Positions 9,019 through 17,256 of a DNA stretch of 64,000 nucleotides are shown piece after piece. The notes below the pieces were generated by a model that was given only the letters and a program-made list of their open reading frames with translations, searched no databases and was not told the DNA's origin. Positions within the stretch are counted from its first letter, which is position 1, and every line of letters begins with the position of its first letter. The translations under genes were made by a program, and so were the position numbers. Location: the NCBI GenBank assembly GCA_017517135.1, contig JAFXAK010000024.1, forward strand, positions 116,720 through 180,719, written 5' to 3'. This DNA is from Clostridia bacterium (GTDB taxonomy: Bacteria > Bacillota > Clostridia > Oscillospirales > Acutalibacteraceae).

Positions 9019-9615
9019 TTAAAATGTGTATGTATATTCAACGGCAATGCCGATTATTTCAAAATCATCCTGTGAATCGACAAAAACAGGCGGATTGTTA
9101 CCCGAATTCAGAAGAATTCCTCCGCTGAAATAATACAGCCTTCTCAGGAAAAATTCTTCTCCCACTCTCATAAACACCGTTTGTCCGTTAAGACAGGAAT
9201 CCTGCCTTCGGATAAGAACATCTGCACCGAAGGGGATTTCCGACAGAATATTGTTCTGATCGTTTCTGATATAAATATATGCATTTCCGTCATCGGTATA
9301 TTCTGCAGGAATCCGTCTGAAAATATGAGTGTCTGAACTTAATTTCAGCGAATATTCACTTATGTTTATAACTTCAACATTTGTTCTTACCGCACCGGGA
9401 GAACCCTTTACAATATCACGGCACAAAAGATAATCAAGACTTGAATCAAAAATTGAACTTAACTTAACAAGCGTTTTTATGTCAGGTTCATTTGTTCCAA
9501 GCTCCCACATTCTTACTGCACTTGTGCTCTTACCAAGCATCAATGCCAACTGTGCCTGTGTTAATCCGGATTTTTTACGAAGAAGTTTAAGCCTGCCGCC
9601 AAAGCCGTTTTCCAT
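9019..9615 (-). CDS. XRE-family regulator with S24/LexA-like C-terminal domain
   Basis: Of 198 residues, 6-63 form a Cro/CI helix-turn-helix (LTQAQLALMLGKSTSAVRMW). Residues ~95-195 resemble the LexA/S24 fold, with GADVLIRRQD, GQTVFMRVGEEFFLRRLY and LNSGNNP. The expected Ser-Lys dyad is not evident: the SMEP-type position reads NDQNN and the VKRL-type Lys reads LRRL, so this looks like a sensor or dimerisation domain rather than a self-cleaving one. An inverted repeat at 9636-9652 overlaps its own -10, suggesting autorepression. It is followed by the SH3 membrane protein in the same operon. SD AGGGTGG supports ATG 9615. Confidence 0.8.
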   Translation of the reverse strand: MENGFGGRLKLLRKKSGLTQAQLALMLGKSTSAVRMWELGTNEPDIKTLVKLSSIFDSSLDYLLCRDIVKGSPGAVRTNVEVINISEYSLKLSSDTHIFRRIPAEYTDDGNAYIYIRNDQNNILSEIPFGADVLIRRQDSCLNGQTVFMRVGEEFFLRRLYYFSGGILLNSGNNPPVFVDSQDDFEIIGIAVEYTYTF

Positions 9616-9635
9616 TTCAAATCCACCCTATTTTT

Positions 9636-9652
9636 TATACATTCTCAGTATA
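9636..9652. promoter_or_regulatory. Candidate operator of the XRE regulator
   Basis: Inverted repeat TATAC-7 nt-GTATA covering the -10 hexamer of the XRE promoter, the position expected for autorepression. It was seen by eye in this one site only. Confidence 0.4.
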
Positions 9653-9675
9653 CAACAAATGCGGTAAATTTTCAA
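9647..9675 (-). promoter_or_regulatory. Promoter of the XRE-SH3 operon
   Basis: On the minus strand, TTGAAA (9670-9675), 17 nt, TATACT (9647-9652). Confidence 0.65.
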
Positions 9676-9688
9676 GCATTGAAAAATA

Positions 9689-11530
9689 TTATTTTGTAAG
9701 AGTGAAAATAACATTACCCTCATCATCAACAGCATCAAGAGAATCAATATTAAGCTCTGTTACAAGTGCCTGCCAACGCTCACGCATATCTGCAGTATCA
9801 ATAACGGGTAAAAAGCCTGCGGTTACATAGGATTTGACAGCAGCTTTTCTGAAATCATCGGTCGTAAGCTGAACATAACGGTAATTTTTATCTTCAATAT
9901 TCTTCAGCGCAATTTCGCAAAGACAGTTTGAAAGTCCCTTACCCCTGAAATCGGAACGGACAGAAACCATATGTAAGCCGCCTGCATTATCCTCATCAAA
10001 ATGACGGGTTGTGATACTTGCGCAATACTCTCCGTCATTGCTTATAATAAAGATAACATCTTTTTCGGGGACAATATCATCAAGTCCGAGTATGGTATTC
10101 TTAAAAGATTCCATATCATCTGTTGCAACAAGACCGTTTTCACAGATTCTTACCCATTCTTTAATTTCAGATTCATCCGAATAATATTTAACGGTATATC
10201 CCTCGGGGAGAGAGTATGATTTGATTTCTCCTCCGAATCTTCTCATTAACAGCTGAGGACGCTTAACTTCTCTTTCCATAAATGATATCTCACTTTTCTT
10301 TTTTATTTCATCATAGACACTTTGAGGTATTTCGGGATTTCCGGTTGAAAGGCTGGGAACAAGCATATCGCCTGCAACATTAGGATCCGTACAAAGTGTG
10401 TCATTTCTGTATTTTTCTCTTGTTTCCTTATTTCTTAAATCGGGAATTTCAAGAGGAATACCGCCCTGCAGAATACTGCGGTAAGCAAATAAGCCGGGAA
10501 GGAACATATCCAGAGCTTCATAAATACCGATAACATCTGCGCTCTCGTCTCCGAGAAGTCTGTTACAGAAGTTATACAGAATATAGTAATCCGCTCCGCC
10601 GTGACCGTAGCTCTTTGCTTTTTCGGTCAATTCGTTTTCGGGAGAATAGCAAAGCTCGTTTGATGTGTATGCACAGTCTTCTTCATTCTCGTTTACATTC
10701 ACATAAATCTTTGCCGTACATTCTTCACTCTCACCCGTGCTCTCTCTTGCACTTTCTGCTCTTCCCTTTGTGCCGTAAACAGAAAACCAGAGTGACGATT
10801 TTGACGGACCTACACCGTGCAGACTTTTTATAATACTGCCGTTTTCAAGAGTTATCATTTCTATGCCTATGGGACTTGATTTTGCACCCATTCTTCCCAT
10901 ACGGGCATTGAATGCGGTTTCAAGACCTGTAACCTTCACGGGCTTAAGACCTGTGATATGGAGCAAAGGTCCTATAGAGTGCGTGCAGTAGAAGGTTGAA
11001 TACATAGTATTACGCCAATGATTCGGATTGCCTGCTGTTATATTGTGCCAGTCATTTTCACAGTTGTGCAGGTATTCTCCCTCACCGTATTCAAACTCTC
11101 CGAGCTTTCCCTCTTCATACAATTTTTTCATTTCCAATGTTGAAGGCAGGAAACAGCAATTTTCCGCAAAAGCATATGTAAGTGAATATTTTTCGGCAGC
11201 CTCAATAAGCTCAACAGCCTCTTTCATACACTGAACGGGCAATACCTCACTTAAAACATGCTTGCCGTGTTCAAAGCACTTTATTGCAAAAGGCGCATGC
11301 GCATTTGCAAAATTTGCAAGAATAACAGCATCCATATCATACTTGATAAATTCATCAAAATCTGTAAAAAACTTCACATCTGCGCCGTAAAGTTTTTTTG
11401 CATTGTTAAGAAGCGGTTCGTAATTTTCGCAAACAGCAACAAGCTGGGCATTATCAGCATTCTTGCAGTAATTTGCAAGCGCAACTCCTCTGCCTGCACC
11501 TAAAACACCAAGTTTTACTTTTCTTTGCAT
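9689..11530 (-). CDS. Gfo/Idh/MocA oxidoreductase fused to a GNAT acetyltransferase
   Basis: A two-part protein of 613 residues. The N-terminal ~390 residues are a Gfo/Idh/MocA NAD(P)-dependent sugar oxidoreductase: Rossmann motif GVLGAGRG, the strand ending LSEVLP where the usual EKP sits, and a C-terminal substrate barrel with ENDWHNITAGNPNHWRN. The final ~160 residues are a GNAT domain with the acetyl-CoA loop RSDFRGKGLSN and a late AAVKSYVTAGFLPV segment. Lys is replaced by Val in the EKP-like motif, so hydride chemistry may differ. ATG 11530 begins the Rossmann strand and has GGAG about 11 nt upstream; the longer frame to 11575 has no site. The fusion suggests oxidation and N-acetylation of one amino sugar, but the substrate is unknown. 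Confidence 0.8.
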   Translation of the reverse strand: MQRKVKLGVLGAGRGVALANYCKNADNAQLVAVCENYEPLLNNAKKLYGADVKFFTDFDEFIKYDMDAVILANFANAHAPFAIKCFEHGKHVLSEVLPVQCMKEAVELIEAAEKYSLTYAFAENCCFLPSTLEMKKLYEEGKLGEFEYGEGEYLHNCENDWHNITAGNPNHWRNTMYSTFYCTHSIGPLLHITGLKPVKVTGLETAFNARMGRMGAKSSPIGIEMITLENGSIIKSLHGVGPSKSSLWFSVYGTKGRAESARESTGESEECTAKIYVNVNENEEDCAYTSNELCYSPENELTEKAKSYGHGGADYYILYNFCNRLLGDESADVIGIYEALDMFLPGLFAYRSILQGGIPLEIPDLRNKETREKYRNDTLCTDPNVAGDMLVPSLSTGNPEIPQSVYDEIKKKSEISFMEREVKRPQLLMRRFGGEIKSYSLPEGYTVKYYSDESEIKEWVRICENGLVATDDMESFKNTILGLDDIVPEKDVIFIISNDGEYCASITTRHFDEDNAGGLHMVSVRSDFRGKGLSNCLCEIALKNIEDKNYRYVQLTTDDFRKAAVKSYVTAGFLPVIDTADMRERWQALVTELNIDSLDAVDDEGNVIFTLTK

Positions 11531-11565
11531 ATCTGTGTTATCTCCGTTAAAAAAATATATAATTA

Positions 11566-11594
11566 AGAATAACATATAAAAACTGTCTTGACAA
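11566..11594 (-). promoter_or_regulatory. Promoter of the Idh-GNAT gene
   Basis: On the minus strand, TTGTCA (11589-11594), 17 nt, TATTCT (11566-11571) with TG one base upstream of the -10. Confidence 0.45.
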
Positions 11595-11626
11595 GATATA
11601 TATAAAATTTTTATATTTACAACCGT

Positions 11627-11661
11627 AAAAAAACGGAGACACTTTTTTCAAGCATCTCCGT
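11627..11661 (-). terminator. Terminator of the 11679 lipoprotein gene
   Basis: On the minus strand, an ACGGAGATGCTT/AAGTGTCTCCGT stem (12 bp including G-U pairs) followed by seven T. Confidence 0.8.
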
Positions 11662-11678
11662 CATCTCATCATATTTTC

Positions 11679-12032
11679 TTATGCTTCTTCTTTGAAAAGT
11701 CTGTAGGTTGTGTCACCGTCAACCAATGTAAGAACATCATCTTCAAGAGTGTATGTATAAACTGTGTCATTTGCAACTCCGAGAGCCGATGTTGTTACGG
11801 TAAGCGTTTCATCATCAATTGTGTATGAAATTTCAATTTCAACACCAAGGAAGGTTTCTGTTTTGCCTGTGCCGTCTTCGTAGAAAGTGAAGGTTTTTTC
11901 TGTTACAACACCACCAAGAACAGGGGTTTCACCTGTCCATGTGCCTACAATCTCTTTCTGAGGATTGGAGCAACCTGCAAAAACAGTAAGAACCATTACA
12001 AGAAGCAACGCTACGCTGATAACTTTTTTCAT
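11679..12032 (-). CDS. Small lipoprotein of unknown function
   Basis: 117 residues with a clear type II signal peptide: Lys-Lys, a hydrophobic stretch and lipobox VFAGC with Cys20 as the lipidated residue. The mature part is a short beta-rich domain (GTWTGE...KTFTFYEDGTG...YTIDDETLTVTT) like the DUF5640-type lipocalin-ish folds of Firmicutes lipoproteins. It is expected on the outer face of the cytoplasmic membrane. SD AAGGAG fits the start; it has its own promoter and terminator. Function not recognised. Confidence 0.75.
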   Translation of the reverse strand: MKKVISVALLLVMVLTVFAGCSNPQKEIVGTWTGETPVLGGVVTEKTFTFYEDGTGKTETFLGVEIEISYTIDDETLTVTTSALGVANDTVYTYTLEDDVLTLVDGDTTYRLFKEEA

Positions 12033-12062
12033 ATTTCTTCTCCTTAACTAATATTTTATTAT

Positions 12063-12091
12063 ATTTTACAACATTGTACGCTTTTTTGCAA
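12063..12091 (-). promoter_or_regulatory. Promoter of the 11679 lipoprotein gene
   Basis: On the minus strand, TTGCAA (12086-12091), 17 nt, TAAAAT (12063-12068). Confidence 0.6.
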
Positions 12092-12154
12092 TACTTTTTT
12101 ATATAAAATTTTTATGCAACGGGTAAACCAAAGATACAACTGACATTCACAAAA

Positions 12155-14671
12155 TCATATCGCAAAAAAAGTTTTTCTGATTAAATCTGCAAGCTGACAG
12201 TCTGAGAAAGGTCTGGGATAACCGATAAGCTTAGCTTCATCCTGCACACGGCGGACAATATCATCGATATCCTCTTCTCTCAGGCTGATTGCTTTTACAT
12301 CAGAAGCTATACCGATATCACTTATCAATTTATCAACAGCCTCAAAGAAAAGATTTGCATTTTCGATATCGGAAAGTTCTTTTTCTCCCACACCTGCAGA
12401 CATAGCTAATTTTGCACATTTATCCGCAGAATAAGGCATATAGGCTTTAAGTACAGCGGTAAATACCGATGCAATTGCAAGACCGTGAGGAATATGACAG
12501 AATTCTCCGAGCCTGTGTGCAATTGCGTGAATATATCCCGTGCCTATTCTTCTGAATGAAAGACCTGCATTAAAGGAAGCCTTTTGCATATGAGCTCTTG
12601 CTTCAAGATTTCCCGGTTCTCTGCAGCAAACAGGAAGCCGTGTAAATATTTCTTTACAAACTTCCGGCGCAAGTGCAGCATCATCAGAAAACGAATCCGC
12701 AAACAAGCTTAAATACGCTTCAACTGCATGAGAAAGAGCATCAATTCCCGTAAATGCTGTACTTTTTGCAGGTACGGAAGCAGTAAGCTCAGGTTCAAGA
12801 GCTATTGCAACGGGCAGATATTTATCACTAATAAACGGACGCTTCTTATTTTCGTCCTCTTGAGTTGCAACAGCAAATAAGGTTACCTCTGAACCCGTTC
12901 CCGCTGTTGTGGGTGCAACAAAAAGAGGCCTACATTCGTCTGCATAGGAATCAAGCTTACAGATATCATCTATATCGCTTTCGGGGTTGGCGGCTCTCAA
13001 TGCAGTAATTTTTGCAGTATCTATCACAGAGCCGCCGCCTATGGCAACAACACAGTCACATTCATTATCAAGATAAAGCCTTGTTGTTTCATCAGTAAGC
13101 TTAACGGTCGGTTCTGCATATATTTCATCATAGACCGTTGCATGTTTGAACTGTGAAATAAACCCGTTTATTTTTTGTGAACGGTACTTTTCTTCAAGCG
13201 TTATAATAAACGGTCTGTTATACTTTTCTTTTATTCTTGCACAAAGCTGCATCAATGAATTTTCGCCCTCAAAAAGCTCACTTTCGGTAATGTGTGCATC
13301 CTTTATTACACCGAGAGTCAGTTTTTGTATCGGTGTAAGCGTACCGCCCGTGTTTCTCATTGGCTCAAGCTTATACGGCTCAGAATCAAAGCAATGACCT
13401 TTTGCACCATCTTTATCTGTTGAAGTAAGATATTTTTTATCGGGTACACTCCACTCAAATCCCGTTTCGGCAAGTCTTGCAAGAGTAAAAGAGTTGTGCA
13501 TTTCAACATTTGACGATCTGCCCGAAATTATCATATAGAACATATAAACATGTATATCTCTGTCATCCGTGTTTGCCAAAGCCAGCTCAATCATTTCTGC
13601 AGTGGAGACATATCGGTAATTCACTCCTAATTCAGTCAGAAATTCTTTTGCAGACAGGAATTTATGATTATACAGATGATAAATTTCATTTGTGTTCTGT
13701 AAGAATGCGAGATTGACAAAAGCTTTTGCACATTCATCAACAGCGGTAAAATCCATCGGGAATTTATCCATATTATCCTGATATACGCCCATTTTAATCA
13801 TTGCGCGAATACGGTGAAGAAAACCGTTATTCTCACTGTTTTTCTGGAATTTGCCGTCGGTTGTACGCCAGGTAAGATTGCCTATTCTGTATATATTTGC
13901 TTTAAGCCCCTGTTTACGGGCAAGCAAAACCGCCTCTTCCGCGCAATACTTACTGTGAATATACACATTGTTCCAATAGTGCTGACCTATATCGAGTACA
14001 TCCTCAGAAAATTCAGCCTTTGAATATTTCTGCAAAACAGTAGCGGCTCCGTGAACGGAAACGGTAGATGTATGATGCAGTACGGCATTTGCAGACACCG
14101 AGAAATCTATAATATTTTTTGTACCGATAACATTTGTTTTTTCAAGCACAGAATAGTCACCTGCATGATTGACATTTGCCGCAATATGAAAAACACCGTC
14201 AACCTCTTTGGTTAAATCGTTATACACTTCTTCGGAAAGCCCGAGAAGGTTTTCTTCTATATTACCCTTTACACAGAAAACACCCGATGTGTCAAGCTTA
14301 CCGAAATAATATTCAATCTGCTTTTCAAGACGCTTTTCGTCTCTCACAAGACAGTATATTTTTGTTTTTCTGTCAACAAGCTCTTTGAGTATATGTATAC
14401 CCAAGAAGCCCGTTGCCCCCGTAAGCAATACACATTTATAGTCTTCTGCTTTCGCTGAGGACCTTGTTTCTTTTATAATTTCGTTGATATTTTCAACTCT
14501 TTGAGATATCTTTTTGCTCTCTTCATCCAACACCTTTGCCAAGGCAAAAAGGAAAGGATTGTCATATACACTCTGAGGCTCAATATTGAGTGTCAATGCA
14601 AGCTCAACGGCAGAAAGTGAATCGCCGCCAACGGCAAAGAAATTGTCTGCCATACTCAGCTCTTTTATCAT
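12155..14671 (-). CDS. Carrier protein - thioester reductase - iron alcohol dehydrogenase multidomain protein
   Basis: From the first ATG (14671) this is 838 residues with three parts. Residues 1-50 are the back half of a phosphopantetheine carrier domain with GGDSL, Ser18 being the attachment site. Residues ~75-400 are an NAD(P)H thioester reductase (TGATGFLG; catalytic YIHSK). Residues ~440-838 are an iron-containing alcohol dehydrogenase (GGGSVIDTAK; metal region SHAVEAYLS, HAIAHRLGEF, HGLA). Such an enzyme would release a carrier-bound acyl chain as aldehyde and reduce it to alcohol. The ATG lacks an SD site, and the same frame upstream (14672-14746) encodes the missing first carrier helix, including VLPLTENEEKVFNAV. 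The true protein therefore begins upstream, most likely as a fusion with the adenylation gene at 14743. Confidence 0.85.
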   Translation of the reverse strand: MIKELSMADNFFAVGGDSLSAVELALTLNIEPQSVYDNPFLFALAKVLDEESKKISQRVENINEIIKETRSSAKAEDYKCVLLTGATGFLGIHILKELVDRKTKIYCLVRDEKRLEKQIEYYFGKLDTSGVFCVKGNIEENLLGLSEEVYNDLTKEVDGVFHIAANVNHAGDYSVLEKTNVIGTKNIIDFSVSANAVLHHTSTVSVHGAATVLQKYSKAEFSEDVLDIGQHYWNNVYIHSKYCAEEAVLLARKQGLKANIYRIGNLTWRTTDGKFQKNSENNGFLHRIRAMIKMGVYQDNMDKFPMDFTAVDECAKAFVNLAFLQNTNEIYHLYNHKFLSAKEFLTELGVNYRYVSTAEMIELALANTDDRDIHVYMFYMIISGRSSNVEMHNSFTLARLAETGFEWSVPDKKYLTSTDKDGAKGHCFDSEPYKLEPMRNTGGTLTPIQKLTLGVIKDAHITESELFEGENSLMQLCARIKEKYNRPFIITLEEKYRSQKINGFISQFKHATVYDEIYAEPTVKLTDETTRLYLDNECDCVVAIGGGSVIDTAKITALRAANPESDIDDICKLDSYADECRPLFVAPTTAGTGSEVTLFAVATQEDENKKRPFISDKYLPVAIALEPELTASVPAKSTAFTGIDALSHAVEAYLSLFADSFSDDAALAPEVCKEIFTRLPVCCREPGNLEARAHMQKASFNAGLSFRRIGTGYIHAIAHRLGEFCHIPHGLAIASVFTAVLKAYMPYSADKCAKLAMSAGVGEKELSDIENANLFFEAVDKLISDIGIASDVKAISLREEDIDDIVRRVQDEAKLIGYPRPFSDCQLADLIRKTFFAI

Positions 14672-14760
14672 AAGAAGGTCTTTTACTGCATTGAAAACCT
14701 TTTCTTCGTTCTCAGTTAAAGGTAAAACAGCTTCAGCCTTTTTTATTTTTGCATGATTTC
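14672..14760 (-). other. Frame break joining adenylation and carrier domains
   Basis: The adenylation frame ends in codons CAA AAA TAA (14751-14743). The carrier-domain frame is open across the same bases in the -1 register and has no ATG, GTG or TTG start. One extra A in the run at 14746-14750 would make a single 1374-residue protein. There is no SD site before ATG 14671. Either a base is missing here (error or mutation) or the ribosome slips at AAA-TAA. Confidence 0.7.
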
Positions 14761-16278
14761 TCTTTTTATTTTTGAGGATGCGGTTCTCTCAAAAGGAATA
14801 TCTCTTAAAACAAAACCCGATATTCTCTGATATACGGCAAGAGTGGAATTTACCCTCATAAGCAGATCGGTTATTTCTGCATCAATATCTGTTATATTAT
14901 TCTCTTTGATATAAGCCTTGTCCGGATAAATTTCTGCATAAATTGCACCGTTGTCACCGAAGCAAACAACCTCCCCGACAAGCGGCTCCTTTGCAAAGCG
15001 TTCCTCTAACATTTCGGCAGAAACATTTTCTCCGTTATCAAGCAATATAAGATTTTTGCATCTGCCTGTTATATAAAGATATCCGTCTTCATCGAAGTGC
15101 CCGAGATCTCCCGTATGCAGCCATCCGTCTTCTGTGAAGGCTTCGGCGGTAGCCTCGGGATTTTTATAATATCCCTTAGTTACACTCGGCCCCTTTACAA
15201 GAATTTCACCGTTTACTATTTTTACCTGCATACAGGGAATAGGTCTGCCTACAGATCCGTGACGGAATGAGCCTACGGCATTATTTGATATAATGGGCGA
15301 ACACTCTGTCATACCGTAGCCGTTAAGCACAAGTATACCCGTAGCATTGAAACGGGCATTCACATCAGCTTCAAGAGGTGCACCGCCTGAAATAATATCA
15401 ATGATATTACCGCCTAAAAATTCCTGAATAGCATCCGTCTGATTCATTTCGGGCTTTGAAGCGGCATATTTAATAGCCGCACCCATTATTTTTTTAACAA
15501 GCTGAGGAACGGCAACAATGCTGTCAGGCTTAAACAAACGCAGATCCTGTATTATATTTGCAAGATTATCATTAACGCAGACTGTTTTTCCGCGGCAGAT
15601 ACTCTTTGTTATATTGGCGGTAAAGCAGAAAGCATGATGTATCGGCAGACAACAGAACATTTTTGTTGTGGGACACGCAAGATGTACACTCACGGCAGAA
15701 TATACAAGATTGAGATGTGTTGTCATAACTCCTTTCGGGAAGCCTGTTGTTCCGGAAGTAAACACAATGGCACAAAGGTCATCTCCGTCGGGTTCTCCGT
15801 AATATTCTCCTGCATATTCATTAAGAATATCATCCATATTGACTGAAAAATCATCAGCCATATTGTCCGAAGAAATGAACAGCTTTATATCAGGACAGCT
15901 CTTTTTTGCTGTTTCATATAAGGCTTTGCATTTTGAATCAAAAACAAGCACATCAACATCGGCAAACTCCATAAGGCGGCAGTTCATTTCTGCCGTTTCA
16001 TTAGGTGCAAGAGGAACACAGACACCTGATGAATCTGCCGTTCCGAAATATGCTGCAATCCAATTAAAGCTTGTGGCTCCTACAATAGCAACATGAGCCC
16101 CTTTGAGATTTTTCTTTTCAAGCATATTGCTGAATGCATCGCATGAGGCTTTGAGCTGTGTGTATGTTTTATGAGCAATGCCGTCCTCGGTTTTATACTG
16201 AATAAAATCTCTGCTGCCAAATTCACTCGCAGCATAATCTATCATCTGTTTAAGATTTTTTAATTGAGTAATATCCAT
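14743..16278 (-). CDS. AMP-dependent acyl (long-chain fatty acid type) ligase / adenylation domain
   Basis: A 511-residue ANL-superfamily enzyme that activates a carboxylate as acyl-AMP. It has the A3 loop VFTSGTTGFPKG near 172, A5 NGYGMTECSP near 320, A7 HTGDLGHFDEDGYLYITGR near 392 and the catalytic Lys of A10 in SSKIKRE at the C-terminus. In NRPS-like carboxylic acid reductases this domain is followed directly by a carrier and reductase, exactly what the next gene encodes two bases away in another frame. I read the pair as one A-T-R-ADH reductase. It is the first gene after a TTGTTT-17-TAACAT promoter. The substrate cannot be predicted from sequence alone; similarity is to fatty acyl ligases more than to amino-acid adenylators. 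Confidence 0.87.
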   Translation of the reverse strand: MDITQLKNLKQMIDYAASEFGSRDFIQYKTEDGIAHKTYTQLKASCDAFSNMLEKKNLKGAHVAIVGATSFNWIAAYFGTADSSGVCVPLAPNETAEMNCRLMEFADVDVLVFDSKCKALYETAKKSCPDIKLFISSDNMADDFSVNMDDILNEYAGEYYGEPDGDDLCAIVFTSGTTGFPKGVMTTHLNLVYSAVSVHLACPTTKMFCCLPIHHAFCFTANITKSICRGKTVCVNDNLANIIQDLRLFKPDSIVAVPQLVKKIMGAAIKYAASKPEMNQTDAIQEFLGGNIIDIISGGAPLEADVNARFNATGILVLNGYGMTECSPIISNNAVGSFRHGSVGRPIPCMQVKIVNGEILVKGPSVTKGYYKNPEATAEAFTEDGWLHTGDLGHFDEDGYLYITGRCKNLILLDNGENVSAEMLEERFAKEPLVGEVVCFGDNGAIYAEIYPDKAYIKENNITDIDAEITDLLMRVNSTLAVYQRISGFVLRDIPFERTASSKIKREIMQK

Positions 16279-16319
16279 TTTTTTCTCAATCTTTCTGATA
16301 AGTTTGTTTATTTGCTAAT

Positions 16320-16348
16320 ATGTTAACATTTTATGAACAAAAAAACAA
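16320..16348 (-). promoter_or_regulatory. Promoter of the reductase operon
   Basis: On the minus strand, TTGTTT (16343-16348), 17 nt, TAACAT (16320-16325) with TG one base upstream. Confidence 0.5.
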
Positions 16349-16359
16349 TAGCAAACAAC

Positions 16360-16397
16360 AAAAAAATTAAGCACCCAAAAAAAATTTCAGGTGCTTT
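16360..16397 (-). terminator. Terminator of the GDPD-isomerase operon
   Basis: On the minus strand, an AAGCACC/GGTGCTT stem with a T-rich loop, followed by AATTTTTTT. Confidence 0.75.
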
Positions 16398-16402
16398 TGG
16401 AT

Positions 16403-17242
16403 TTATAAACACTTCACAGCAATTCTGCATGCGCGTTTATAGGCTTCAGATATATATTCCTTAATGTCCATTTTGGAATATATATCGTTATCATATCTGC
16501 CGGGCTTTGATTTGTTGCAAATCTCAAATGTAAGAAAACCGTCAAAATTGCATTTTTTAAGTCTTTTTGCATTATAATCCCAGTCTGCAATACCGTCAAA
16601 GGGCAACAAATGCAGATCATCGGTATAATAAATACTGCCGTTAAAATCCTTTATTCCGAGATTATCATTAAGATGCGTTGCAATAAGCTTATCTCCGTAC
16701 ATCGAGAGTAAATCCTCAGAATAATTATAGCACATTTCGTGACCTGAATCCCAACAGAAGCCGACAGAGTCACTCGACCAAAATCTGTTCATAAGTGCGG
16801 CAAGAAATTCCTCACCCTCTGTATTTTCAAAGGCTATTTTTACATTTGTTTTTTCTGCAGCTTCAACCAATTTACCGAATCTTTCAAGTCCCCTTTCAGA
16901 TGGCGGCTCATGCTCGCCGAAGCCGATATATGTATGCACGATCATAATCGGAATATCGTATTTTTCACATACCGAGAGACATTCAAGCAGCTCATTCAAT
17001 GCTTTTTCGGCTTTTGCCTCATCGTCTCCCCACATATCGGCACTGCCGCCGAAAGGTGCATGGACGGACTGATATATCATCCCGTTTTCTTTTGCACATT
17101 TTACCCATTCTTCAACAGGTGCACCGTACTCCCAGTGAGTAAAGAAGCCTTCAAATCCGACCTGCTTAAAAAGCTTTATCTGCTCTTCAACAGAAAGTCC
17201 GAAAGTGCTGTTTACACCCAGGCATAATTTCTTCTGCCACAT
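16403..17242 (-). CDS. Sugar phosphate isomerase/epimerase (xylose isomerase-like TIM barrel)
   Basis: A 279-residue AP-endonuclease-2 superfamily barrel. Typical features are the N-terminal GFEGFFTHWEY, HAPFGGSADMW near 60, the metal-region VHTYIGFGEHEP near 105, the Glu in KIAFENTEGEE, CWDSGHEMCY near 173 and ATHLNDN near 195; these His/Glu/Asp positions are the usual divalent-metal ligands. Members isomerise or epimerise sugars, inositols or related polyols; the substrate is unknown here. It follows the GDPD gene after 14 nt, with SD CGGAGAG, so the two share one transcript. Confidence 0.8.
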   Translation of the reverse strand: MWQKKLCLGVNSTFGLSVEEQIKLFKQVGFEGFFTHWEYGAPVEEWVKCAKENGMIYQSVHAPFGGSADMWGDDEAKAEKALNELLECLSVCEKYDIPIMIVHTYIGFGEHEPPSERGLERFGKLVEAAEKTNVKIAFENTEGEEFLAALMNRFWSSDSVGFCWDSGHEMCYNYSEDLLSMYGDKLIATHLNDNLGIKDFNGSIYYTDDLHLLPFDGIADWDYNAKRLKKCNFDGFLTFEICNKSKPGRYDNDIYSKMDIKEYISEAYKRACRIAVKCL

Positions 17243-17256
17243 CTTTTTTCTCTCCG

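Noticed and set aside
11588-11616. Plus-strand TTGACA-17-TTATAT promoter
   Set aside because: No plus-strand gene follows, and the region is explained by the minus-strand promoter of the Idh-GNAT gene.
12155-14671. ATG 14671 as a true start of the reductase protein
   Set aside because: It has no SD site and truncates the carrier domain, whose first helix is encoded upstream in the same frame; kept only as the formal 5' limit of the ATG-initiated frame.
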